From: Alphaproteobacteria bacterium
GTDB taxonomy: Bacteria > Pseudomonadota > Alphaproteobacteria > MPNO01 > UBA2964
NCBI GenBank assembly: GCA_012103315.1
Contig: WLWZ01000003.1
Span: forward strand, 124,001 to 188,000
Direction of reading: 5' to 3'
DNA: 64,000 nt
Below are positions 22,993 to 32,300 of the stretch, one piece after another. Positions within the stretch are counted from its first letter, which is position 1. Each line of letters begins with the position of its first letter. The notes under the pieces are model-generated. The model did no database searches. It was given only the letters and a program-made list of their open reading frames with translations, and was not told the origin of the DNA. The position numbers were made by a program, and so were the translations under genes.

Positions 22993-24390
22993 TCAACCTT
23001 TTGCCAATCCAATGCGGCACTGCACCATGATATCCAAGACTTTGAAGGGGTCTTCGATTCGCGGAAATGTTGGTACGCCTTTTGGCTCCAGGAAGGCCTT
23101 GGCCGCTGCATTACTATTCTCGTCCCCGGAAAAGGAAACGTAGATCGGTTTGTCGGGAAAGCGTTTCTTCTGATCGACGATAAAGTCCAGTTTCATCTCA
23201 CCCAGCTCATCCGCAAGGATCAGAATTGTCGCTACTGAATCAACGTTTGGATCTTCTAACAACGCGGTCATTGCCTCGCGCCAGGCAAATTCCATCCCAT
23301 GGACTGTTGCAGAGGGAAAAATATCAACTGGATTAGTAATATTGATAAAGGGTGGGCTGATTTCCTCAAGCCTCGCCTGCGTCTTCGCGGTTATCTTCGA
23401 AAATTTAAGGCCGGTCCTCAGATTACAAATGTCTGAAATGTGAACGATAAACGCGCCAGATGGCGAAACGAAGCCAACGCGATTGCCTGCGGGAACTGGC
23501 ATCATCGCCGCTGCCTTTGCCGCCGTGAACAAATGCGTAAATTCATCGATACGAACGATGCCAGCCTGTTTGAGTGCGCCATCAAGAATATTGTCGTCAG
23601 ACCCAAGTGACGCCGTATGAGACATCGCTGCCTTGGCACCGTCTTCAGTTGCCCCACCTTTGAGCATGACGACAGGCTTCTTTTTTGTGACCTTGCGAGC
23701 TATTTCCAGGAACTTTTGTGATCGATGTAAACTCTCAAGATAGACAAATATCGCACCGGTCTCCGGATCGTCGGTGAGAAATTCCAACACATCGGCCTCG
23801 TCAATATCAACCGCATTGCCGAGGCCGATACAGCGCGCAACGCCATAATGTTCACCAGACATGATTGAGCGCATCATAGCGCCTGTGAAATTACCGGTTT
23901 GCGCGATATAGGAGATCGGACCTTTTGGAATGTCCCCCAACGGAAAAAAGCTGGAGGTGAAGTTCGCAGGTGTTGAAATATGTCCGGCCGTATTCGGACC
24001 CAACACTCGAACGCCTGTCCGCTTAATTACTTCTTTGAGCTCGGCTTGGAGGTCTTCACCAGCATGATCCACCTCGGCGAAGCCGCCCGCGGCCAAAACA
24101 ACAGACTGGATACCGCGTTCGGCACAATCAGTAATGGCTTGTGGCGTTTGCGCCGCCGGCAGCATTACGATGCCCATATCAACGCCTTTGGGCAGGGCAG
24201 AGATGGTTTCAGAAACCGGGAAACCACAAATCTCTCCGCCGCGTGGATTTACCGGGTGAATCTTTCCTTTAAAGCCATTGGCAACGAGATTTTCAATAAC
24301 AGTACGACCGGGTTTACCCGGTGTGGCCGAAGCCCCCACTACTGCGACCGAACGGGGGGCGAAGAAAGAACTAAGTTTGGATTTGGACAC
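22993..24390 (-). CDS. NDP-forming acyl-CoA synthetase, alpha-type subunit
   Basis: This 465-residue protein matches the alpha part of ADP-forming acetyl/acyl-CoA synthetases. It has a Rossmann CoA-binding domain (SVAVVGASATPGKPGRTVIENL at residues ~13-34, broken here as VVGASATPGK), a succinyl-CoA-ligase-like domain with the phosphohistidine loop MSHTASLGSDD, and a ligase-CoA domain. The ATP-grasp beta part is absent, and no gene for it is seen nearby, so it needs a partner elsewhere or acts differently. The substrate is unknown. Confidence 0.85.
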   Translation of the reverse strand: MSKSKLSSFFAPRSVAVVGASATPGKPGRTVIENLVANGFKGKIHPVNPRGGEICGFPVSETISALPKGVDMGIVMLPAAQTPQAITDCAERGIQSVVLAAGGFAEVDHAGEDLQAELKEVIKRTGVRVLGPNTAGHISTPANFTSSFFPLGDIPKGPISYIAQTGNFTGAMMRSIMSGEHYGVARCIGLGNAVDIDEADVLEFLTDDPETGAIFVYLESLHRSQKFLEIARKVTKKKPVVMLKGGATEDGAKAAMSHTASLGSDDNILDGALKQAGIVRIDEFTHLFTAAKAAAMMPVPAGNRVGFVSPSGAFIVHISDICNLRTGLKFSKITAKTQARLEEISPPFINITNPVDIFPSATVHGMEFAWREAMTALLEDPNVDSVATILILADELGEMKLDFIVDQKKRFPDKPIYVSFSGDENSNAAAKAFLEPKGVPTFPRIEDPFKVLDIMVQCRIGLAKG

Positions 24391-24487
24391 GAAAGACCTA
24401 TTTCAAAAAATTGCGGCAGAGCATAGCGAAGTCGCCGCCGCCACGATAGGCTAATCGCTTATACTGGCCAATATGTTAGGTGAAACA

Positions 24488-25210
24488 ATGTCATATGAAG
24501 TCGTAACACTCGACATCCAGGGAAGCGCCATGGATTGTCTGGTCTTTCAGCCAGAAGGCAACGGCCCATTTCCGGGGGTTGTCGTCGCACAGCATATCCC
24601 AAATGCCCATGACGGGCTCGAAGCGGATCCATTCACCATCGATATCGGCGACAAATTTGTCGCGAAGGGCTATGCCTGTGTAATTCCTTTTATTTTCCAC
24701 TGGTGGCCCGCTGGTACTGATCTTGCCATCAAGCGGGAGGAATGGGATGACGCAAAGACGGTTGCCGACCTCGACGCGGCCTATGGAGTTCTTGCCAGCC
24801 TCGATGGCATAGATACGAACCGTCTGGCGATTATGGGTCATTGCTGGGGTGGTCGGATGTCCTGGCTCGGCGCTTGCCACAACCCGAACTACAAGGTCCT
24901 CGGCACTCTTTATGGTGGGCGCATAAAAATAGGCATGGGCGATGGCAACCCGGCTCCTATCGATCTTGTTGGCAATATGGGCTGCGCCGTCATCGGTGTC
25001 TTTGGCAAGGAAGATCAAAACCCCTCTCAGGAAGATGTTGCTGATCTTGATGCAGCGTTGACAGCGGCGGGAATCGATCACGAATTCCATAGCTATGACG
25101 GGGCTGGCCACGGTTTTCAGGATTTCGTATCGGAAGACCGTTACCGCCCGGAAGCGACAGAGGATTCATGGGCGAAATTGTTCGCATATTTCGACGCCAG
25201 GCTGCAGTAG
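24488..25210 (+). CDS. Dienelactone hydrolase family protein
   Basis: An alpha/beta hydrolase of 240 residues from ATG 24488, which has AGGTG five bases upstream; an in-frame ATG at 24473 overlaps that site. The catalytic triad is visible as Cys 119 (GHCWGG), Asp 176 (FGKEDQ) and His 208 (GAGHGF), the arrangement of carboxymethylenebutenolidase-type enzymes of the modified ortho-cleavage pathway. No other genes of that pathway adjoin, so the substrate is uncertain. The TPP-controlled operon begins 60 bases downstream. Confidence 0.88.
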   Translation: MSYEVVTLDIQGSAMDCLVFQPEGNGPFPGVVVAQHIPNAHDGLEADPFTIDIGDKFVAKGYACVIPFIFHWWPAGTDLAIKREEWDDAKTVADLDAAYGVLASLDGIDTNRLAIMGHCWGGRMSWLGACHNPNYKVLGTLYGGRIKIGMGDGNPAPIDLVGNMGCAVIGVFGKEDQNPSQEDVADLDAALTAAGIDHEFHSYDGAGHGFQDFVSEDRYRPEATEDSWAKLFAYFDARLQ

Positions 25211-25229
25211 CACGGCGGCGACGGTTGGC

Positions 25230-25257
25230 TTGACGTTAAACAGCCGTCGGTCATAAT
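25230..25257 (+). promoter_or_regulatory. Promoter of the TPP-controlled operon
   Basis: TTGACG (25230-25235), a 16-base spacer and CATAAT (25252-25257) match sigma-70 elements at 5 of 6 bases each. The predicted transcription start near 25264 falls a few bases before the riboswitch aptamer. An inverted repeat CGACGG/CCGTCG (25219-25224, 25244-25249) brackets the -35; it may belong to the end of the upstream hydrolase transcript or be an operator. Confidence 0.65.
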
Positions 25258-25266
25258 AATTGCACT

Positions 25267-25384
25267 TGTTCCCAGGGGAGCCTCGCTAGGAGGCTGAGAT
25301 CCCGCCAGTACTGTATTTAAAACTAGTACAACGCGGAGACCCTTCGAACCTGATCCGGGTTATGCCGGCGTAGGGAAAGGGAAG
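25267..25384 (+). ncRNA. TPP riboswitch (THI element)
   Basis: The aptamer has every conserved piece of the thiamin pyrophosphate riboswitch. P1 strands are TTCCC (25269) and GGGAA (25373-25377). A P3 stem GCCTC/GAGGC leads into the invariant CTGAGA (25294-25299), and an extended P3a arm with GTACT/AGTAC lies at 25308-25329. Then come ACCCTTCGAACCTGATC (25340-25356) and ATGCCGGCGTAGGGAA (25362-25377). TPP binding normally shuts off the genes downstream. The downstream expression platform is about 80 bases long without a strong terminator, so control of translation initiation is more likely than attenuation. Here it leads luxE/luxC-like genes rather than a standard thi gene. Confidence 0.96.
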
Positions 25385-25462
25385 TCGTATTGTTTACACC
25401 CCCCACCCCTGCATATTGGTAGCCGGAGTCAGTCCGTCGTTTGTTTTTGAGGATGATATTCC

Positions 25463-26542
25463 GTGACCGAGGCGCAAATTGTTGAGGCCCTACTCGATTT
25501 CATCGCGACAGATGGTGCCAGCGACGATGAGTTTAATGCGCTCGCTTTGCAGATATTTGCCTATCAGTTTGAAAACAACGCCCCATATCAGCGTTTTTGC
25601 CGTCAACGCGAAAGAACGCCGCGCACGGCTCAAAACTGGCGAGATATTCCTGCCGTTCCTATCAATGGCTATAAAGACCTAACGCTCAGCTGTTGCGACC
25701 CTAAAAATGCTGAACGCACCTTTATGACCAGCGGCACGACCAAGGATGGCGTCCGCGGCAAATGTCATCATCCGACCCTGTCGGTCTATGACACTTCGAT
25801 GGTCACAGCGTTCCGACAACGCTTTATGCAGGAACATAACAAGTTGCGTATGGGCATATTGTTTCCGACCGAAGAGACAATGCCAAACTCATCCTTGGCG
25901 CATTATCTCGCTTTAGCGCTCAGCGAATTTGGAACAGAAGGGAGCTGTTACTTGCTTAGCGAGAACGGTTTAGATAGTGATTTGCTGTTCGCTGAGTTAG
26001 ACCGTGCCGAAAAGACCGGCGAACCCTATGCTCTACTTGGAGCAAGTTTCAGCTTTGTCCACGTTATGGATGAGATGGAACGGCTCGGTAAAATCGTGTC
26101 TCTACCAGAAGGCAGTAGAATACTCGATACCGGCGGTTTTAAAGGTCAGTCCCGCGAATTAGAGCTCAACGCGTTTTATGATCTGCTTGAATCCCGCTTA
26201 GGCGTTCCACGGAAGCAATGTATCAACATGTATGGTATGACCGAACTCAGCACGGAGTTTTATGACTGGGGAAATCCCACCTGCCCGTCAGTTAAATCCG
26301 GCCCTCACTGGATTCGAAGCCAGATCGTTAATCCACTGACCGGCGAAGAACTCCCCAAAGGAGACAAAGGCGTTCTGGCTCATTGTGATCTCGCCCATTT
26401 CAATTGTGTCTCATCGATCCTGACCGAAGATGCGGGGATCGAGGTTGATAATGGGTTTCTGTTGCTCGGGCGCGCAGAAGGAGCCGAAGCCAAAGGCTGT
26501 TCGATGGCTGTTGACGAATTCCTGAAAGCGGCACAGGGATAG
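25463..26542 (+). CDS. LuxE-like acyl-protein synthetase under TPP riboswitch control
   Basis: The 359-residue protein belongs to the LuxE family, which activates a carboxylic acid with ATP as acyl-AMP and passes it to its own cysteine and on to LuxC. It has the AMP-forming loop TSGTTKDG (residues 89-96), NMYGMTELSTEF near 255-266, and the C-terminal motif GRAEGAEAKGCSMA, where Cys 346 matches the acyl-accepting cysteine of LuxE. It starts at GTG 25463 with GAGG at 25449-25452. luxC follows after 4 bases. There are no luciferase genes, so bioluminescence is not its role; a thiamin-related acid is proposed as substrate. Confidence 0.88.
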   Translation: MTEAQIVEALLDFIATDGASDDEFNALALQIFAYQFENNAPYQRFCRQRERTPRTAQNWRDIPAVPINGYKDLTLSCCDPKNAERTFMTSGTTKDGVRGKCHHPTLSVYDTSMVTAFRQRFMQEHNKLRMGILFPTEETMPNSSLAHYLALALSEFGTEGSCYLLSENGLDSDLLFAELDRAEKTGEPYALLGASFSFVHVMDEMERLGKIVSLPEGSRILDTGGFKGQSRELELNAFYDLLESRLGVPRKQCINMYGMTELSTEFYDWGNPTCPSVKSGPHWIRSQIVNPLTGEELPKGDKGVLAHCDLAHFNCVSSILTEDAGIEVDNGFLLLGRAEGAEAKGCSMAVDEFLKAAQG

Positions 26543-26546
26543 AAAG

Positions 26547-27998
26547 ATGGAACTGAAAGCAGGATATCTCCCCGGGATCAAAGCCGATAACGTCGACTGG
26601 CAAACCCTGACATATGACCGGGGCGGACAGGCGATAGACGTATCGGTTCCGCTGCTCAGTGAGGAGCAGATGAAAGACCTATCTGCGCGTATCAAGGAGG
26701 CAAGCCAGCAATATTTAAAATCTTTAACGGTTTCCGACATTACTGCGACAATTGATGCAGCCGTCGCGAGACTGTTGGATCGCAAAGATACTTATCGACA
26801 GCAATCGGAAGAGTATCTGCCGCTGATCACTGGATATGACGCCGAGATGATCCGGCTGGGGCTTACCGGCTATCTCAAAAACTTCCGCCAGCCCGAGCTA
26901 CGTCGGTTCATCGCCGAAGATTTTATGAATCCAAAAATTCTCGATGAATTCCAGCCATTGCCCAAAGGTGGCTATGGCAAGGCGTACGGACCCGATCTGA
27001 TCGCACATATATGGGCCGGAAATGTTCCCGGCCTTCCATTGTGGAGCCTGATTTCGGGCTTGCTGGTCAAAGCAGGGAATATTGGCAAGGTCGCAAGCGC
27101 TGAGCCCCTCATGGCAAGCTGGTTTGCACGGCTGATCGCAGAGATAGACCCGGAGCTAGGCAAATGCCTCGCTGTTGTGTGGTGGAAAGGCGGCGACGTT
27201 GACCAGGAACAGGCTCTGCTCAACCAGGCTGATCTCGTCGTAGCGTATGGCAACAATGATACGCTACAACAAATTCGCGACCGTACGCCAATAACCACGC
27301 GCTGCCTGACATACAGTCACAAGGTCAGCTTCGGCATGATATCAAGAGCCGCGCTCGATACGGGCAAGGCCTGGGAAGTCGCACACCAAGCCGCCTATGA
27401 CATTGTCCGATACGATCAGCAGGGCTGTTACTCACCGCATGTTTTCTTTATCGAGCAAGGCGGCGCGGTCACGCCTCAGGAATTTGCACAATTTATTGCA
27501 AATGAGCTCGATTGTTTTGAGGAGAAATTTCCACGTCGTGCCCTGACAATTGAAGAGGCCGGCGACGTCGCAGCCTGGCGACAATCTGAGGAGATGAAAT
27601 CCTTTTCAGAGGGAAACGCCGCCATTATGAGCGGTGCCAGTGGGGCCTGGATTGTCGCCTATTCAGAAGCCGAAGAGGATTTAGTGCCATCCGGATTAAA
27701 CCGGACCGCCAAAATTATTGCTGTCAATCAACTCGATGACGTACCCGCCCGCATCGCGCCGTATAAAGCCTTCCTACAAACAGTTGGGATCGCAGGCCCA
27801 CCAGAAGAGCTCCATCGGCTGGCTGGTTTGCTTGGAGCCGTCGGCGTCACGCGGATTAGCGCGCTTGAACATATGACCTCTCCAGAAGCCGGTTGGCACC
27901 ATGATGGTCGCTTCAATCTACTCGACCTTGTAACGATGACAGAGGTCGAGCGATCTGCGGAGACTGCTGCCGAGGCTTATTCGAACTATGTTGACTAA
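26547..27998 (+). CDS. LuxC-like acyl-CoA/acyl-protein reductase
   Basis: The 483-residue protein is a LuxC-type member of the aldehyde dehydrogenase superfamily, reducing an acyl thioester to an aldehyde with NADPH. The nucleophile is Cys 294 in YDQQGCYSPH, matching the QQxCxSPQ motif of LuxC. A WAGNVPGLP segment near residue 152 and the VAYGNNDTL segment near 231 are typical of the family. It follows the LuxE-like gene by 4 bases and is almost certainly co-transcribed and functionally coupled with it. In bioluminescent bacteria the pair works on long-chain acids; here the chain or ring it uses is unknown. Confidence 0.9.
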   Translation: MELKAGYLPGIKADNVDWQTLTYDRGGQAIDVSVPLLSEEQMKDLSARIKEASQQYLKSLTVSDITATIDAAVARLLDRKDTYRQQSEEYLPLITGYDAEMIRLGLTGYLKNFRQPELRRFIAEDFMNPKILDEFQPLPKGGYGKAYGPDLIAHIWAGNVPGLPLWSLISGLLVKAGNIGKVASAEPLMASWFARLIAEIDPELGKCLAVVWWKGGDVDQEQALLNQADLVVAYGNNDTLQQIRDRTPITTRCLTYSHKVSFGMISRAALDTGKAWEVAHQAAYDIVRYDQQGCYSPHVFFIEQGGAVTPQEFAQFIANELDCFEEKFPRRALTIEEAGDVAAWRQSEEMKSFSEGNAAIMSGASGAWIVAYSEAEEDLVPSGLNRTAKIIAVNQLDDVPARIAPYKAFLQTVGIAGPPEELHRLAGLLGAVGVTRISALEHMTSPEAGWHHDGRFNLLDLVTMTEVERSAETAAEAYSNYVD

Positions 27999-28083
27999 AA
28001 ATAATTATAGGCACGTCATTATATCGACACTTCAACGCCATAAAGTCTCTTTACGATGAGCGTTAGAATTTGGATTGGACCCA

Positions 28084-28851
28084 ATGAATTTTGACGGAAA
28101 AATAATCGTCGTTACTGGATCTAGCCGTGGCATTGGGGCCGCTATTGCCAAAGCATTTGCTAGCGAGGGAGCAACTGTCATCGTCAATTATGTCCAGAAT
28201 GCTTCAGCGGCAAATGGCATAGTTACGGCCTGTAAAGAGGCAGGCGGCGACGCAATAGCTATTCAGGCAGATGTAACATCTGGTGAACAAATCCAGGCTC
28301 TGGTCGATCAAACGCTAATGGATTTCGCCAAAATAGATGTCGTCGTCAATAATGCTTTCAAGCCTTACACTTTCGACCCCGACAACCGTAAACAGTTCGC
28401 AGATCTCGACTGGCAGGACTATCAAGGCCAGCTCGATGGCGCACTGTTCTCAACCTACACGATGTGTCAGACGGTACTGCCCGCCCTCAAGAAACGGACG
28501 CAGGGCAGCATCATTAACATCGCGAGCGACCTGGTTGCGCGGCCAACAATTCCCTATCACGATTACACAACCGCGAAATCAGCACTCATTGGCTTCAGCC
28601 GTAATCTTGCGGCAGAGCTTGGTCCGCTTGGTATTCGCGTAAATTGTGTTGCGCCGGGATTAGTTTATCCTACCGACGCAAGTCGCCAGACAAAGGAGCG
28701 CATCAAAGAAATGATTATTGCGCAAACACCGATGCGCCGGATCGCCTCACCCGAAGATGTCACTGGCCCCGTCATGTTTCTTGCCTCAGATTGGAGCCGA
28801 TTTATGACCGGTCAAACACTATACGTAGATGGCGGCTTGGTGATGAAATGA
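28084..28851 (+). CDS. SDR family oxidoreductase
   Basis: A 255-residue short-chain dehydrogenase/reductase. It has the NADP(H)-binding TGSSRGIG motif (residues 11-18), VVVNNAF, and the catalytic residues Ser 148, Tyr 161 and Lys 165 (YTTAK). ATG 28084 is preceded by a GGATTGGA stretch; a TTG at 28075 is also possible. It lies 85 bases behind the LuxC-like gene on the same strand. It could reduce the aldehyde made by LuxC to an alcohol, which would complete an acid-to-alcohol route, but cotranscription across the gap is not certain. General SDR sequence does not fix the substrate. Confidence 0.88.
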   Translation: MNFDGKIIVVTGSSRGIGAAIAKAFASEGATVIVNYVQNASAANGIVTACKEAGGDAIAIQADVTSGEQIQALVDQTLMDFAKIDVVVNNAFKPYTFDPDNRKQFADLDWQDYQGQLDGALFSTYTMCQTVLPALKKRTQGSIINIASDLVARPTIPYHDYTTAKSALIGFSRNLAAELGPLGIRVNCVAPGLVYPTDASRQTKERIKEMIIAQTPMRRIASPEDVTGPVMFLASDWSRFMTGQTLYVDGGLVMK

Positions 28852-29351
28852 GAAATACGGCCAAAGTCATCGCTCCGCTTGTACTGTTGTTAGGCTTTCA
28901 AGCGGCCACCTCGCCAGCAAGCGCCTATTGCATCGTCAATGAATGGAAAAGAACCCTTCATGTAAAGCTCAAGACACACAATCCGTTGGGAAATTTTCAC
29001 CGAATGATCAAGCCCAATGAAGAGGCATGTTGCGAATGGTTCGACCGAAGCTGCAATCCTAGCGCGTCCCGCAACGGAAAACTTATTTTCGACATTCGAA
29101 GTAAGTCAAAGAAACCTCGGGAATTTTACTGTTCCACCAGTCTGCAAAAACGGGTATCGGGAGTCGGCGGCGGCAAAATAACTGTGCGGGATAACATCGC
29201 GCAAATTGGTGGGTTGGAATGTGATAGCCGCGACTATCTCGCTCGGCCGGTAGACCGAACCTTGCCAACGAATAACTATGGCGTTCCAATATTCAAAGTG
29301 CCTGACCAGGTATCTCCGCCAACAGAAAAGGAAATTCCCGACGCCAAATAA
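28848..29351 (+). CDS. Small secreted cysteine-containing protein of unknown function
   Basis: The 167-residue protein starts at ATG 28848, overlapping the SDR stop (ATGA), so translation is coupled. A signal peptide of about 26 residues ends in SPASA. The mature part has six cysteines (28, 61, 62, 69, 95, 125), which would pair as disulfides in the periplasm, and a basic, Arg/Lys-rich centre. The C-terminal end is rich in Pro. I do not recognise the family. Its tight link to the SDR gene suggests a shared role with the TPP-controlled operon, possibly binding a small ligand outside the cytoplasm; this is speculation. Confidence 0.75.
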   Translation: MRNTAKVIAPLVLLLGFQAATSPASAYCIVNEWKRTLHVKLKTHNPLGNFHRMIKPNEEACCEWFDRSCNPSASRNGKLIFDIRSKSKKPREFYCSTSLQKRVSGVGGGKITVRDNIAQIGGLECDSRDYLARPVDRTLPTNNYGVPIFKVPDQVSPPTEKEIPDAK

Positions 29352-29378
29352 TATGCAGGCAGTCTTGCGGCGGGAACC

Positions 29379-32300
29379 TTAGCGATTATAGCCCAAATTA
29401 GGCGATAACCAGCGCTCCATCTCGGTAAGATCAGTGTTCTTGCGTTTTGCGTAGTCTGCAACTTGATCCTGGTTGATCTTGCCGACACCAAAATAATGTG
29501 ATTCTGGATTCCAGAAATACCACCCCGAAACCGCCGCACCAGGATGCATCGCAAAAGATTCCGTTAAAGTAATCCCCAACCGATCCGCATCGAGCAGGCT
29601 GAATAACGTCCCTTTTTCGGTATGATCAGGACAGGCTGGATAACCTGGCGCGGGGCGAATGCCCTGATAGCGCTCCTGGATCATGTCTTCATTTTCAATA
29701 GTCTCGTCCCGGGCATAGCCCCAATATTCTTTGCGGACCCGCTCATGGAGACGTTCTGCAAACGCTTCCGCCAAACGATCTGCTAACGCCTTGACCATGA
29801 TTGCACTGTAATCGTCATTGTCGGCTTCGTACTGTTCCGCAAGAGAGTCGGCCCCAAAGATGGCAACTGAGAATCCGCCAAACCAGTCAGCTATACCGGT
29901 TTCCTTCGGCGCAACGAAATCAGCGAGCGCGTAATGCGGCCGGCCGGCAGACTTCTTACCCTGCTGCCGCAATGTGTGGACTGTCGCCAATATCTCAGCG
30001 CGTTTCACGTCATCATAAAGCACGATGTCATCGCCATCCGCATTGGCCGGCCAGAAACCGATCATACCGCGAGCCGTAAGTAGGCCTTCCGAGACGATTT
30101 TATCCAGCATCTGACGTCCATCGGCGAACAGACTGCGCGCCGCCTCGCCAACAACGTCATCTTCCAGAATACGTGGATATGCGCCGTGAAGTTCCCAGGC
30201 GTGGAAGAAGGGAGTCCAGTCAATTCGAGGCACCAACTCATCCAAAGGATAATCTTCAAAGTCCCAGGTTCCGATAAGGCGAGGTCGTGGCGGCAAAACT
30301 TCCGTCCAGTCGATTACAAACTTATTAGCCCTGGCTTCCTCGATCGAAACACCCCGTGCGCCATCATCGGCACCTTCGTAGCGGGCCCGTACCGTCTCAT
30401 AATCTTTATGCACTTCTTGAACAAATGGATCGCGGCCCTCCTCGGATGTTAGTGCTGAAACAACACCGACACTGCGCGATGCATCCAACACGTGAACCAC
30501 TGGCGCCTGATAGGCAGGTTCAATTTTTACCGCTGTGTGGACTTTGGACGTTGTCGCACCGCCGATTAGTAACGGTAAATCAAGGCCTTGGCGTTCCATT
30601 TCAGATGCAACATGCACCATCTCATCGAGTGAGGGCGTGATGAGCCCAGAAAGACCGATGACGTCTGCTTTCTCCTCAATCGCGGTATCAAGAATTTTCT
30701 GAGCGGGCACCATGACACCGAGGTCTATCACCTCGTAATTGTTGCACTGCATCACGACACCAACAATGTTCTTGCCGATGTCATGCACATCACCCTTTAC
30801 GGTAGCCATGACGACCTTGCCTTTGGCCTGATGTGCCATTCCCGATTTTTCTTTTTCTTCTTCGATATAGGGTATCAGATGACCAACCGCCTGTTTCATA
30901 ACACGGGCGCTTTTAACAACCTGTGGCAAAAACATCTTGCCCGCGCCAAACAGATCTCCCACGACGTTCATACCGTCCATCAATGGCCCTTCAATTACCT
31001 CAATAGGACGATCAAACGCCAAACGAGCTTCCTCGGTATCGTCAATAATGTAAGCGTTGATTCCGGCAACTAAAGAATGGCTCAATCGTTCAGCGACAGG
31101 AGCTTCGCGCCAGGAGAGATCCTCCTCTTTTTTTGCACCACCACCAACAAACTGATCTGCAACCTCCAGTAACCGTTCGGTCGCATCATCACGACGATTT
31201 AGAATGACGTCTTCCACGCGTTCGCGAAGATCATCTGGAATATCAGCGTAGACCGCCAACTGTCCGGCGTTGACGATACCCATCGTCATGCCAGCTTCTA
31301 CCGCATAATACAGAAACACCGAGTGCATCGCGCGGCGAACAGGCTCGTTACCGCGGAACGAGAACGATATATTGCTGAGCCCACCTGAGACCTGCACGTG
31401 GGGAAGCTGTGCACGGATATTTCTGGTCGCTTCAATAAAATCGACAGCATAGTTGTTATGTTCCTCGATACCTGTCGCGACAGCAAATATATTCGGATCA
31501 AAAATTATATCTTCTGGCGGAAATCCAACCTGATTTACCAAAACATCGTAGGCGCGCGCACAAATTTCTAATTTTCGTTCTTCGGTGTCGGCCTGACCTT
31601 CTTCGTCAAAAGCCATCACAATAACGGCCGCACCATACCGCCGCACCAACTTCGCCTGCTCAACGAACGACGCCTCTCCTTCTTTCATGCTGATCGAATT
31701 GACGATTGGCTTGCCTTGCACACATTTAAGACCGGCTTCAATGACCGACCATTTGGATGAATCAATCATCACGGGCACACGACTGATGTCGGGCTCAGCG
31801 GCAATTAGATTCAAAAACGTCACCATTGCCGCTTCGGAATCCAACAATCCTTCGTCCATATTGACGTCAACGATCTGAGCGCCATTCTCGACCTGTTGCA
31901 GGGCAACTTCAGTCGCTGTTTGGTAATCGTTTTCCTTAATCAACTTTGCGAAGCGGGCCGATCCGGTGACGTTTGTACGTTCGCCAACATTTACGAACAG
32001 CGATTCAGGGCCGATATTCTGGGGTTCCAACCCCGAAAGGCGTAGTTGTCGGTCAATTTCAGGAACCTTGCGGGGCGGCAAGCCCTCTACGACATCCGCG
32101 ATTGCTTTGATATGATCCGGCGTCGTCCCACAGCAACCTCCAACCATATTCAGGAAACCTGACTGCGCAAATTCGCCAAGGGTTTCCGCCATCATCTCCG
32201 GCGTTTCATCATACCCACCAAATGCATTAGGCAAGCCAGCATTGGGATGACACGAGACAAAGGTATCCGCAATGCGCGAAAGCTCTTCGACATAGGGTCG

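Noticed and set aside
25463..27998. LuxE and LuxC as part of a bioluminescence (lux) operon
   Set aside because: No luxA, luxB, luxD or luxG is present, and the upstream element is a TPP riboswitch rather than a quorum-sensing promoter. The LLM-type monooxygenase at 58999-60330 is over 30 kb away and belongs to the NtaA/DszA group, not to luciferase.
28644..28847. Longer in-frame start for the secreted protein inside the SDR gene
   Set aside because: The upstream 68 residues overlap the SDR coding region in another frame, lack a signal peptide and have no ribosome site. ATG 28848 gives a clean signal peptide.
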